Assembly (NCBI GenBank): GCA_964572965.1
Contig: CAZNHL010000104.1
Coordinates: 1-10,203, forward strand
From: CAZNHL01 sp964572965
GTDB lineage: Bacteria > Bacteroidota > Bacteroidia > Cytophagales > UBA9547
DNA length: 10,203 nucleotides
Direction: 5' to 3'
The position numbers and the translations under genes were made by a program. Positions 1 through 6,297 of this stretch are shown here, piece after piece. Every line of letters begins with the position of its first letter. The first letter of the stretch is position 1. The notes beneath the pieces are model-generated. The model did not search any database. It saw only the letters and a program-made list of their open reading frames with translations, and was not told the origin of the DNA.

Positions 1-791
1 AAGCACTGCTTCCGCATATACAGGCTAAAAACGATGTAACTTTTTTAGAAAAAGCGATAAGCAGGTACGAGAAAGTCAGAAAAGCGCTGAATATTTATGT
101 AGAGGACAAGGGACAACCTATGGCCATTTCTCCTGAATATGTTACTGATGTCATCAATAATATGGCAAGCAATGACGCTATTTTTACCGTTGACACAGGA
201 ATGTGCTGTGTGTGGGGAGCAAGATACCTGAACGCAACAGATAAGCGCATTTTACTAGGTTCTTTCACGCATGGCTCTATGGCCAATGCCTTACCCCAGG
301 CTATAGGAGCAGCACTTGCCCGGCCGCACCAACAGGTAATTGCCCTTTGTGGTGACGGAGGACTTTCGATGATGATGGGTGACCTGGCAACAGTAGTTCA
401 GTATAATCTTCCGATAAAAATAGTAGTATTTAATAACCGGTCACTTGGTATGGTAAAGCTGGAAATGCTGGTGGCCGGCATGCGCGACTGGCAAACCGAC
501 ATGTATAATCCAGACTTCGCTAAGATAGGCGAAGCAATGGGCATAAAAAGCATTACTGTTGAAAATCCGGAAGAAGTAGAAACTGCACTGGCAGAAGCTT
601 TTAATACCGATGCGCCTGTATTGTTGAATGTCTTTACAAATCCAGATTCACTGGCATTGCCACCTGAAGTGGAATTTTCGCAGGTAAAAGGTATGGCTAC
701 AGCTTTTGGCAAAATAATATTGGACGGAGACTTTAAGGAAATATCCGATATTATCAGGAGCAATTATAAACATATAACCCATTTTATGTAG
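1..791 (+). CDS. poxB: Pyruvate oxidase / pyruvate:quinone oxidoreductase, C-terminal part (5' end outside window)
   Basis: The frame is open from base 3 at the window edge, so this is the last 262 residues of a protein that is about 570 residues in E. coli; the ATG at 120 is internal. PoxB is a ThDP- and FAD-dependent enzyme that oxidatively decarboxylates pyruvate to acetate and CO2 and passes electrons to membrane quinone. The visible part is the ThDP-binding C-terminal domain. The segment with VDTGMCCVWGARYL, LLGSFTHGSMANA and IGAALARP closely follows E. coli PoxB as I remember it. The ThDP-Mg motif is intact: GDGG at 351-362 and NN at 432-437. The C-terminus (KIILDGDFKEISDIIRSN) resembles the E. 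coli membrane-binding tail and runs about five residues longer. The remaining alternative is another ThDP enzyme of the acetolactate synthase superfamily, which is less likely given the tail. The FAD domain is not in the window. Confidence 0.9.
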   Translation, partial: ALLPHIQAKNDVTFLEKAISRYEKVRKALNIYVEDKGQPMAISPEYVTDVINNMASNDAIFTVDTGMCCVWGARYLNATDKRILLGSFTHGSMANALPQAIGAALARPHQQVIALCGDGGLSMMMGDLATVVQYNLPIKIVVFNNRSLGMVKLEMLVAGMRDWQTDMYNPDFAKIGEAMGIKSITVENPEEVETALAEAFNTDAPVLLNVFTNPDSLALPPEVEFSQVKGMATAFGKIILDGDFKEISDIIRSNYKHITHFM

Positions 792-906
792 ATCAACAGA
801 AGCAACTCCATTATTCCTACACCGGAAGGAGCCGACATTACAACTATGGCCGGATTAAGTCGTTCTATGCCTTTATTTCAGCCACAGCATTTCATTTTTC
901 TATTTT

Positions 907-939
907 TAGCTCATGCATTCGGAAACTTTGCATGAGCTA
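907..939. repeat. Perfect 11-bp inverted repeat between the convergent poxB and hrpB genes
   Basis: TAGCTCATGCA at 907-917 pairs with TGCATGAGCTA at 929-939 around an 11-base loop. It lies 115 bases after the poxB stop and 60 bases after the helicase stop. Neither strand has a T-run directly after the stem: + reads TACCAGCC, - reads AAAATAGAAA. It is therefore not a classical intrinsic terminator, though a transcript-end or processing role for both converging genes is possible. The rest of 792-999 shows nothing I recognise. Confidence 0.5.
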
Positions 940-999
940 TACCAGCCGCATATCTGACAGGTCCAATAGTGAAAGCTAAGTTATTTGAAAAATCAAACT

Positions 1000-3165
1000 C
1001 TATACCCCTACTTCAAGCTTTTCCAGTATTGCAGGATCTATAGAGGCAGACACAATTTCTAAAAGATCCAGTTCATAGAGATCGTCCTTGCTTTCAATAT
1101 TGGCCAGATGAGGCATGAGCCATTCTTCACAAGTAGCCAGCAGCGTACTTGTGTGTACATCAGGCCATGCTCTTGAAGCATTTTTCCGTTTAGCTGCAAT
1201 CATACGTTTTTGCCAGTGAAGGAATTCATCGGAGAAATTCAAAAGGTCTTCTCCATCCGTTTTGATCATATCACAAAGACCTCTGCTAATCATACCAGCA
1301 CTTGGATTATCAATTGGCATTGACTTAAGCACAATGCGCCCAATCTTCAGTTCCTTGCGCACAATCAGTTCATCGTCCTCGTCCCAGGTTACTGTCTCTA
1401 CATCTTTTACAAGCGCTTTCAGATCTTTAGGGTTCAAAGGAGAACCCATAAATATTTTACCCAATCCCTGACGGGCATCTATATGTGCAACTGCCAGCCA
1501 TGGCTCCAGAGACAGGTCATCTTTATGTCCTATAAAAGCAATTTTACCATTAGCCAGCTGAAACTGAGCATTGTTACCCGGCCTTGCAAAAGCAATCCTC
1601 TCCGGATAAGCATAAGCCAATAGTAAACCGGTCATATACGGATCAAACTTACCATTGTCTTCTTCTATTTCAAGCAGACTTTTATACGATTGAGCGACTT
1701 TGCCAATCATACCAAAAGCTTTCCCTTTCCCGTCATTCTGGCGAAAACGGCGGAGCGCTTCAATCCTCACATTGATATCAATACCGGCTTCTTTATCACG
1801 GCTCATTGGATCACGTTCTTCAATGACTGCAGCAATGTCGGAGGCCAGTTGTTCCTGCTCCTGTTCGCGTGCCATCAACAGCATGTGTGCAATTCTTGGG
1901 TGACATGGTAATGCATGAATTTGTTTCCCGTGTTCAGTGATTTTATTGCTTTGAAGCGCGTCAAGGTGATGCAACGTATCCATAGCTTGCGACACATGGT
2001 CACTTGGCGGTGGAGAAAGCCAGGCAAGGCTATACACATTTGGTATGCCCCACATAGCCATTTCCAATACCAGTGAACAAAGATCTGCATCTTCAATCTC
2101 TGGTCTGTGGTGTTTTGGCATATGCTTTTGCTGTTCTTCTGTCCACATACGATAGCAAGTCCCGGCAGATAAACGTCCTGCCCTACCGGCGCGCTGATCG
2201 GCAGCATCTACAGAAATTGTCACGGTTTCTAACCTTGACAAACCAGACGAAGGATCGAATCGGGATGCTTTGGCATAACCGCAATCTACTACGGTAGTTA
2301 CTCCTTCTATGGTCAAGCTGGTTTCTGCAATGGAAGTAGCCAATACTACTTTACGCTTGCCCTGTTTGTCAAGAAACAAAGCGGCCTGTTGCTGAGCAAA
2401 AGGTAATTGTCCATACAGACAATGAACAACTGCCCCTGAGAGTTTCTTGTTCAAGATGTCTTTACACTGGTTAATTTCTCCCTGCCCGGGAAGGAATACC
2501 AGTATGTCACCTGTATTTTCTTTGAAAGCCCTGAGAACCACTGTTGACGTAAACTCCGGCAAAGCATGGCGGTCTGTCTCTCCTGTATAATGCACCTTTA
2601 CCGGATATTGACGCCCTTTGCTTTCAAGCACTTTAGATTCCAGTAAAGCAGAAAGCTGTGGCAGGTCCATAGTTGCCGACATGATCAGAAGACGCAAATC
2701 GGGACGTAAAGTCTGTTGCGCTTCGCGGCACAAGGCCAGAGCTACATCGGCATGGATGCTGCGTTCGTGAAACTCATCAAAGATAACCAGGGCAACATCT
2801 TCCAGTTTATTATCATGCTGAAGCATTCTTGTCAGGATACCTTCTGTAACCACTTCTATTTTGGTTTTCTCGCTGACTTTAGTTTCAAAACGGATGCGGT
2901 AACCAACTGTACCACCCGCCTGTTCGCCAAGCAACTGGCTCATACGCGTAGCAATTGTTTTGGCAGCCAGCCTGCGAGGTTCTAACAGAATGATCTTTTT
3001 CCCCTGCAACCAGTTTTCATTGAGTAATACAAGCGGTAATAGTGTACTTTTCCCTGCTCCCGGAGGTGCTTTGACTATTAATGTTGTTTCTGCCTGTAAA
3101 TGACTTAATACCTGTGGGACGATTTCCTGAACGGGTAAATCTGTGTGCGGAATAGTATATTTCAA
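1000..3165 (-). CDS. hrpB: ATP-dependent RNA helicase HrpB (DEAH/RHA family), apparently short at the C-terminus
   Basis: A superfamily 2 helicase of 721 residues. Walker A is APPGAGKST (33-41), then EPRRLAA (62-68), the DEFH box (130-133), SAT (163-165), LATSIAETSLTIEGV (275-289) and QRAGRAGR (324-331). A winged-helix/HA2-like region follows (about 360-470). Family members hydrolyse NTP to remodel RNA, but HrpB's biological role is poorly known. The start is the TTG at 3163-3165: no in-frame ATG or GTG lies between it and the upstream stop at 3217-3219, and the first internal Met is residue 75, beyond Walker A. E. coli HrpB is about 809 residues with a conserved C-terminal domain containing an 'LAPTH...PSG' segment. 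Here the protein stops just after the EEWLMPHL...ELDLLEIV block, and the other two frames downstream do not continue it. This is either natural shortening or an old truncation. It reads towards poxB. Confidence 0.9.
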   Translation of the reverse strand: MKYTIPHTDLPVQEIVPQVLSHLQAETTLIVKAPPGAGKSTLLPLVLLNENWLQGKKIILLEPRRLAAKTIATRMSQLLGEQAGGTVGYRIRFETKVSEKTKIEVVTEGILTRMLQHDNKLEDVALVIFDEFHERSIHADVALALCREAQQTLRPDLRLLIMSATMDLPQLSALLESKVLESKGRQYPVKVHYTGETDRHALPEFTSTVVLRAFKENTGDILVFLPGQGEINQCKDILNKKLSGAVVHCLYGQLPFAQQQAALFLDKQGKRKVVLATSIAETSLTIEGVTTVVDCGYAKASRFDPSSGLSRLETVTISVDAADQRAGRAGRLSAGTCYRMWTEEQQKHMPKHHRPEIEDADLCSLVLEMAMWGIPNVYSLAWLSPPPSDHVSQAMDTLHHLDALQSNKITEHGKQIHALPCHPRIAHMLLMAREQEQEQLASDIAAVIEERDPMSRDKEAGIDINVRIEALRRFRQNDGKGKAFGMIGKVAQSYKSLLEIEEDNGKFDPYMTGLLLAYAYPERIAFARPGNNAQFQLANGKIAFIGHKDDLSLEPWLAVAHIDARQGLGKIFMGSPLNPKDLKALVKDVETVTWDEDDELIVRKELKIGRIVLKSMPIDNPSAGMISRGLCDMIKTDGEDLLNFSDEFLHWQKRMIAAKRKNASRAWPDVHTSTLLATCEEWLMPHLANIESKDDLYELDLLEIVSASIDPAILEKLEVGV

Positions 3166-3294
3166 TGAGAGTATTTTGAGTGCTGAATGTTCAAACGTGG
3201 AATTGCCACTGAATAATCAGTCCAGCAGGCCACATGTAAAATTAAGAAAAAGTAAGGTATGATTAAACGTTCTCTGACGCTGAAAAAAGGGCAT

Positions 3295-3327
3295 AAAAAA
3301 AAGCCGCAATAAAAAAATTTTGGCTTT
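3295..3327 (-). terminator. Intrinsic terminator upstream of hrpB
   Basis: On the - strand, AAAGCC (3327-3322) pairs with GGCTTT (3305-3300) over a 16-base A/T-rich loop, and the T-run spans 3302-3295 (eight T), overlapping the 3' arm. The stem is short, but the T-run is strong on this strand only. A terminator upstream of a gene on the gene's own strand implies that a separate transcript, or an attenuated leader, ends here. Confidence 0.5.
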
Positions 3328-3374
3328 ATCTAGCTGAGTACCCTTCGCGGGTCTTACTTCTCGCATCTCAACTA
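3295..3374 (-). ncRNA. Candidate structured RNA or attenuator leader ending in an intrinsic terminator
   Basis: Read on the - strand, UAGUUGAG (3374-3367) pairs with CUCAGCUA (3338-3331) as an 8-bp stem with one G-U. Inside it, ACCC (3352-3349) pairs with GGGU (3343-3340) around a GCGAA loop. A single-stranded 14-base bulge (3366-3353) lies on one side and a single base on the other. Three bases later comes AAAGCC...GGCTTT followed by eight U. This stem, bulge, stem and terminator order is what a short regulatory RNA or riboswitch-type leader looks like. I cannot match it to a named RNA family. It lies about 130 bases upstream of the hrpB start on the same strand, so it could be a cis-acting attenuator or a free sRNA of about 80-90 bases. 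Chance folding cannot be excluded. Confidence 0.35.
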
Positions 3375-3444
3375 TAAACCAATATAACGATTATTAAAAC
3401 AAATGGTTACAAAAAAGTAAAATATTTTAAAAATATTTTTTCCT

Positions 3445-3472
3445 GTTCGCCAAAAGTGCCCTGCCGGCGAAC
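3445..3472. repeat. 7-bp GC-rich inverted repeat
   Basis: GTTCGCC (3445-3451) pairs perfectly with GGCGAAC (3466-3472) across a 14-base loop. It follows an A/T-rich stretch and lies about 190 bases before the likely sigma gene start. There is no T-run after it on +; on the - strand it is followed closely by GGAAAAAATA. It may be a leader hairpin or operator, function unknown. Confidence 0.4.
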
Positions 3473-3479
3473 CTTAAAA

Positions 3480-3532
3480 CCAGCCCCCAGAAGTTCAGAG
3501 CTAATCAGCTGTAAAAGATTATGGGGGCCTGG
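3480..3532. repeat. 10-bp stem with single-base bulge and an inner small hairpin
   Basis: CCAGCCCCCA (3480-3489) pairs with TGGGGGcCTGG (3522-3532), with one bulged C. The 32-base loop holds a second small hairpin, AGCT-AATC-AGCT (3499-3510). It is GC-rich in an A/T-rich neighbourhood and stands 7 bases after the preceding hairpin. No T-run follows on +. It could fold in the 5' leader of the sigma gene. Confidence 0.4.
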
Positions 3533-3662
3533 CCATACATAAGATTTCGACAGGCTCCGCCACCGTCATTTATAAGTAGAAAAATTAAAACAAGAGTGAC
3601 TTATGTGGTAAAGCATATCGTTACCTATCATGCCACAGAAATTATATGCTTATATTAGTCCG

Positions 3663-4223
3663 ATGAATCCGGAAATGACTCTTATTGCACAGTTGAGGGA
3701 TAATGAGCGCAGTGCTTATATCACTTTGTATGACGATTATTATCCTGAGCTTGCCAGGTATGTTCTTCGCAATAACGGTACGAGACAGGATGCGGAAGAT
3801 ACTTTTCAGGAAACACTGCTGGTACTGGTGTATAAATTAAAGAATAAGGATTTTTTACTGGATGCGGCTTTGAAAACATACCTGTTTGCCATCAACAAAA
3901 ACTTATGGCTTAAAAAGCTTCGGAACAGATCGGGCACTTATAATACAGAGGAGTCATCCCAGGTGCTTTATGAAGAAGATTTTATTTACCTGGAAGAAAA
4001 AGCCGCAGAAGAAGAGAAGAAAACCGGTTGGGTAAATGGTTTACTGGAGAACATTACAGGACACTGCGTTATTCTGATCACGCGTATTTTCTTTAAAATG
4101 CAGGAGCCGGAAGAGCTGATCAGGGAACTGGGCTATAAAAATGCGCACACTTTTCATAACCAGAAATACAAGTGTATTAATCAATTAAGGAAAGCAGGAA
4201 AAAAATTACCGGCAGGCGGGTGA
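3663..4223 (+). CDS. RNA polymerase ECF-type sigma-70 factor (orphan)
   Basis: A 186-residue ECF sigma factor that would direct RNA polymerase to a small stress regulon. Region 2 covers about 15-87, with NNGTRQDAEDTFQETLLVL (37-55, the -10 recognition helix region) and KTYLFAINKNLWLKKL (71-86). After an acidic linker (about 97-120), region 4 covers about 125-178, with the recognition-helix segment ELGYKNAHTFHNQKYKC. I chose the ATG at 3663 because alignment with the second sigma factor in this window puts only a few residues before the conserved start; ATGs at 3630 (11 residues longer) and 3675 are alternatives. No anti-sigma gene is adjacent: the next gene, 46 bases on, is a peroxiredoxin-like protein that may be co-transcribed. 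Region 4 is divergent from the second factor apart from the shared NQKYKC core. Confidence 0.88.
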   Translation: MNPEMTLIAQLRDNERSAYITLYDDYYPELARYVLRNNGTRQDAEDTFQETLLVLVYKLKNKDFLLDAALKTYLFAINKNLWLKKLRNRSGTYNTEESSQVLYEEDFIYLEEKAAEEEKKTGWVNGLLENITGHCVILITRIFFKMQEPEELIRELGYKNAHTFHNQKYKCINQLRKAGKKLPAGG

Positions 4224-4269
4224 TTATTTTTCAGGACTGGTATTAAATACAAAAACAAAACATTTCACT

Positions 4270-4797
4270 ATGAGACTTCAAACCAATACCCCCGCCCCTG
4301 CTTTCGAAACTACTGATGTGTTCGATGCTCCTTTTTCGCTTGAAGCTGCTAAAGGAAGTAAAGTGTTGCTTGCTTTTATGCGTTTTGCAGGCTGCCCTGT
4401 GTGTAACCTGCGCGTACATGAGCTACGCAAAAATGCGGATCGTTTTAAGAAACAAAACATCAAAGTGGTACTTGTTTATGAATCTTCTAAAGAAACCATG
4501 CGTGAATACCTGAAAGATGAAGCGTTCCCTTTTACTTTCATTGCAGATCCGCAGAACAAATTGTATGATCTTTATTCGGTAGAAAAATCGCTGGGCAAGT
4601 TGTTGTCATCTCTTTTCAAAGGCATGATGGCTAAAGTACAGGCCGGACAAAAGCTGTATAAAAAGAAACCAACTGATGACGGCAAGGTAACCCGTATGAA
4701 TGCGGAGTTTTTGATTGATGCAGGCGGGAAAATTGTAAAAGCTCATTATGCAGAATTTCTGGGTGATGATTTGCCAATATCTGCTATTCTTAAATAA
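4270..4797 (+). CDS. Peroxiredoxin-like (AhpC/TSA superfamily) protein with CxxC motif
   Basis: A 175-residue cytoplasmic protein without a signal peptide. The thioredoxin-fold elements are clear: the APAFETTDVFDAPFSL start typical of AhpC/TSA proteins, strand KVLLAFMR, the CPVC motif (C42, C45) at the start of the first helix, strand IKVVLVYES, PFTFIADPQNKLYDLYSV, and the late strand AEFLIDAGGKIVKAHY. Classical peroxiredoxins have a PxxxTxxC active site; here it reads RFAGCPVCNLR, as in 'peroxiredoxin-like' (PRXL2-type) proteins, so peroxidase activity is likely but not certain. The start is an ATG after an A-rich leader (AAAACAAAACATTTCACT), the usual Bacteroidota pattern without Shine-Dalgarno. 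It lies 46 bases after the ECF sigma gene with a strong terminator behind it, so a two-gene redox-stress unit is plausible. Confidence 0.82.
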   Translation: MRLQTNTPAPAFETTDVFDAPFSLEAAKGSKVLLAFMRFAGCPVCNLRVHELRKNADRFKKQNIKVVLVYESSKETMREYLKDEAFPFTFIADPQNKLYDLYSVEKSLGKLLSSLFKGMMAKVQAGQKLYKKKPTDDGKVTRMNAEFLIDAGGKIVKAHYAEFLGDDLPISAILK

Positions 4798-4801
4798 AAA
4801 C

Positions 4802-4847
4802 ATAAGCTACCCGGGGAACAAACTACTCTCCGGGTAGTTTATTTGAA
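4802..4847 (+). terminator. Strong intrinsic terminator after the peroxiredoxin-like gene
   Basis: CTACCCGG (4807-4814) pairs with CCGGGTAG (4830-4837). The stem extends inwards by GGA/TCT (one G-U) and outwards by ATAAG/TTTAT (one G-U), about 16 bp in all, around a loop of 9 bases. It starts five bases after the stop codon and is followed by TTTATTTG. Confidence 0.85.
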
Positions 4848-4876
4848 CACCGCCAGTCATTGCTGCTAACATTGTT

Positions 4877-4884
4877 TATATTTA
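4877..4884 (+). promoter_or_regulatory. Candidate -7 promoter box of the LRR-kinase gene
   Basis: TATATTTA differs from the Bacteroidota -7 consensus TAnnTTTG by one base and lies 18 bases before the ATG at 4903. No TTTG stands at the expected -33 distance: the nearest TTG is at 4860-4862, 14 bases upstream. The box is therefore only tentative. Its position just after the preceding terminator fits an independent transcript. Confidence 0.4.
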
Positions 4885-4902
4885 CAGCCGAAAAGAATAA
4901 GC

Positions 4903-6204
4903 ATGCAGACATTAGCGCAATTACAGTCGGGAGAATTGAAAGGGAGTAAAAGTTTAAAGCTGAGCTGCGGCTTAACGAGTTTCCCCCAGGAAATATTTGA
5001 ACTGGCTGATACCCTTGAACTGCTTGATTTATCAACAAACAAGCTTTCCTTCCTGCCCGACAATTTTGGTCAGTTGAAAAAGCTGAAGATTGCCTTCTTT
5101 TCTGAAAACCTGTTTACTGAATTACCGCAAGTACTGGCCGATTGTCCGGAACTTGAAATGATTGGTTTTAAGGCCAATCAGATTTCCTATATCTCTGAAG
5201 AAACATTTACGCCTCAGCTCCGCTGGCTGATATTGACAAACAACCGACTGGGAACTTTGCCAAAGTCAATCGGTAAATGTTTACGCCTGCAAAAATGCGC
5301 ACTGGCAGGGAACCGGTTAAAAGCTTTACCGGAAGAAATGAGTAACTGCAGGAATCTTGAATTGTTAAGAATTTCTGCTAATCAGCTGACAGAGCTACCT
5401 TCCTGGTTATTTTCACTGCCCCGTTTATCATGGCTCGCTTTCTCGGGTAATCCATGCAGTCATACAATTCCACTTACAAGTGACTTGCAGGAAATTGCTT
5501 TCGAAGAACTTCAATTAAAAGAACAACTTGGAGAAGGGGCTTCGGGAATTATCTCAAAGGCTATCTGGAAAAATGGAGAATCCAAAGATGTCGCAGTAAA
5601 AATATTTAAAGGCGAAGTAACCAGCGACGGGCTTCCTGATGATGAAATGAATGCCTGTATTACAGCAGGACTTCATCCAAACCTGATTAAAGTTTTAGGG
5701 AAAGTACACAGCCATCCGCAACAAAAACAAGGACTGGTTTTAGAGCTGATCCCTCCTGTTTTCAAAAATCTGGGTAACCCGCCCAATTATCAGACTTGCA
5801 GCAGAGATACTTATCCGGCAGGTACTGCTTTTTCTTTGAAAGAAACGATCAACATTGCTGCCGGTATTGCCAGTGTAACCGCACATTTACATGAGCAAGG
5901 TATTATGCACGGTGATCTTTATGCGCACAATACATTGATTGACAATGAAGCGAATGCCTTGCTGGGCGACTTCGGGGCAGCCTCTGCCTATGACAGGAAT
6001 AGTGCTTTTGCCCCTTCCATAGAAAGGATTGAAGTAAGGGCTTTCGGCTGCCTGCTGGATGATTTATTGAATCACCTCAACGAAGCGGACTCTGCAACTA
6101 GCAATGCTTTAAGAAAGCTACAGGTGGACTGTATGAATGAAAACGTAATGTCCCGCCCAAATTTTGGAGCTATCACAAAGCAAATGGATTCTTATTTAGT
6201 ATAA
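4903..6204 (+). CDS. Leucine-rich-repeat protein fused to a Ser/Thr protein kinase-like domain
   Basis: A 433-residue protein with no signal peptide or membrane helix, hence cytoplasmic. Residues about 17-185 form roughly seven leucine-rich repeats of 22-23 residues (LELLDLSTNKLSFLPDNF, LRWLILTNNRLGTLPKSI, LELLRISANQLTELPSWL). Residues about 200-430 form a kinase domain: Gly loop LGEGASG (209-215), Lys in VAVKIFKG (K233), alpha-C Glu (E248), HPNLIKVLG, catalytic loop HGDLYAHN (D338, N343), DFG (356-358) and SRPNF (417-421). HRD is replaced by HGD, and the activation segment is short without a clear APE, but the lysine, aspartates and asparagine needed for phosphotransfer are all present. Such LRR-kinases occur in scattered bacteria; substrates are unknown. 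The LRR part probably binds a protein partner. It forms its own unit: terminator upstream, palindromic terminator downstream, convergent with the protease gene. Confidence 0.88.
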   Translation: MQTLAQLQSGELKGSKSLKLSCGLTSFPQEIFELADTLELLDLSTNKLSFLPDNFGQLKKLKIAFFSENLFTELPQVLADCPELEMIGFKANQISYISEETFTPQLRWLILTNNRLGTLPKSIGKCLRLQKCALAGNRLKALPEEMSNCRNLELLRISANQLTELPSWLFSLPRLSWLAFSGNPCSHTIPLTSDLQEIAFEELQLKEQLGEGASGIISKAIWKNGESKDVAVKIFKGEVTSDGLPDDEMNACITAGLHPNLIKVLGKVHSHPQQKQGLVLELIPPVFKNLGNPPNYQTCSRDTYPAGTAFSLKETINIAAGIASVTAHLHEQGIMHGDLYAHNTLIDNEANALLGDFGAASAYDRNSAFAPSIERIEVRAFGCLLDDLLNHLNEADSATSNALRKLQVDCMNENVMSRPNFGAITKQMDSYLV

Positions 6205-6228
6205 CTTTCCCCGCAGGTGTATTACTAT

Positions 6229-6297
6229 TTCCCGCAGATTTCGCAGATTAAGATCTCTGCGTAAATCAGCGCACTCTGCGGGAATTTTATTTTTTTA
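6229..6297 (+). terminator. Palindromic repeat (copy 1) acting as terminator of the LRR-kinase gene
   Basis: TTCCCGCAGA (6229-6238) pairs with TCTGCGGGAA (6275-6284), and an inner stem CGCAGA (6242-6247) / TCTGCG (6256-6261) can form within it. The T-rich tract TTTTATTTTTTT follows at once (6285-6296), so it should terminate + strand transcription. The tract overlaps the stop codon of the convergent protease gene (TAA, 6297-6295). On the - strand no T-run follows. Confidence 0.7.
6231..6271. repeat. Bacteroidota-type intergenic palindromic repeat, copy 1
   Basis: The blocks CCCGCAGATTTCGCAGATTA (6231-6250) and TCTGCGTAAATCAGCG (6256-6271) recur at 8096-8182 with few changes. Similar 'CGCAGATTT / TCTGCGTAAATC' repeats are scattered between genes in many Bacteroidota genomes, from memory. 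No transposase is linked to them here. Confidence 0.55.

Larger units (their letters stand above)
3166..3662. other. Gene-free divergent region between hrpB (-) and an ECF sigma gene (+)
   Basis: About 500 bases with no convincing coding frame. It must hold the promoters of both divergent genes, but I could not find a clean TTTG / TAnnTTTG pair for either. It contains a - strand two-stem fold plus terminator (3295-3374), an A/T-rich stretch (about 3405-3440) and two GC-rich hairpins on the sigma-gene side (3445-3472, 3480-3532), each listed separately. Confidence 0.6.

Noticed and set aside
846..935. A 29-codon frame (MAGLSRSMPLF...) with GGAAGGAG 14 bases upstream, between poxB and hrpB
   Set aside because: Very short, the Shine-Dalgarno spacing is too long, the 3' half lies in the hairpin, and no recognisable protein results.
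780..1000. Possible frameshifted remainder of the HrpB C-terminal domain on the - strand (a frame reading EFDFSNNLAFTIGPVRY...)
   Set aside because: Lacks the conserved LAPTH/PSG-type residues and ends after about 30 codons, so I cannot support a frameshift.
3295..3374. tRNA, tmRNA or a known riboswitch at the structured element
   Set aside because: No T-arm, no CCA end, and none of the conserved cores I know (TPP, cobalamin, SAM, c-di-GMP, fluoride, preQ1) fit.
3630..3662. Longer start for the first sigma factor (11 extra residues, MPQKLYAYISP)
   Set aside because: Alignment with the second sigma factor favours starting at 3663 or 3675; kept only as an alternative.
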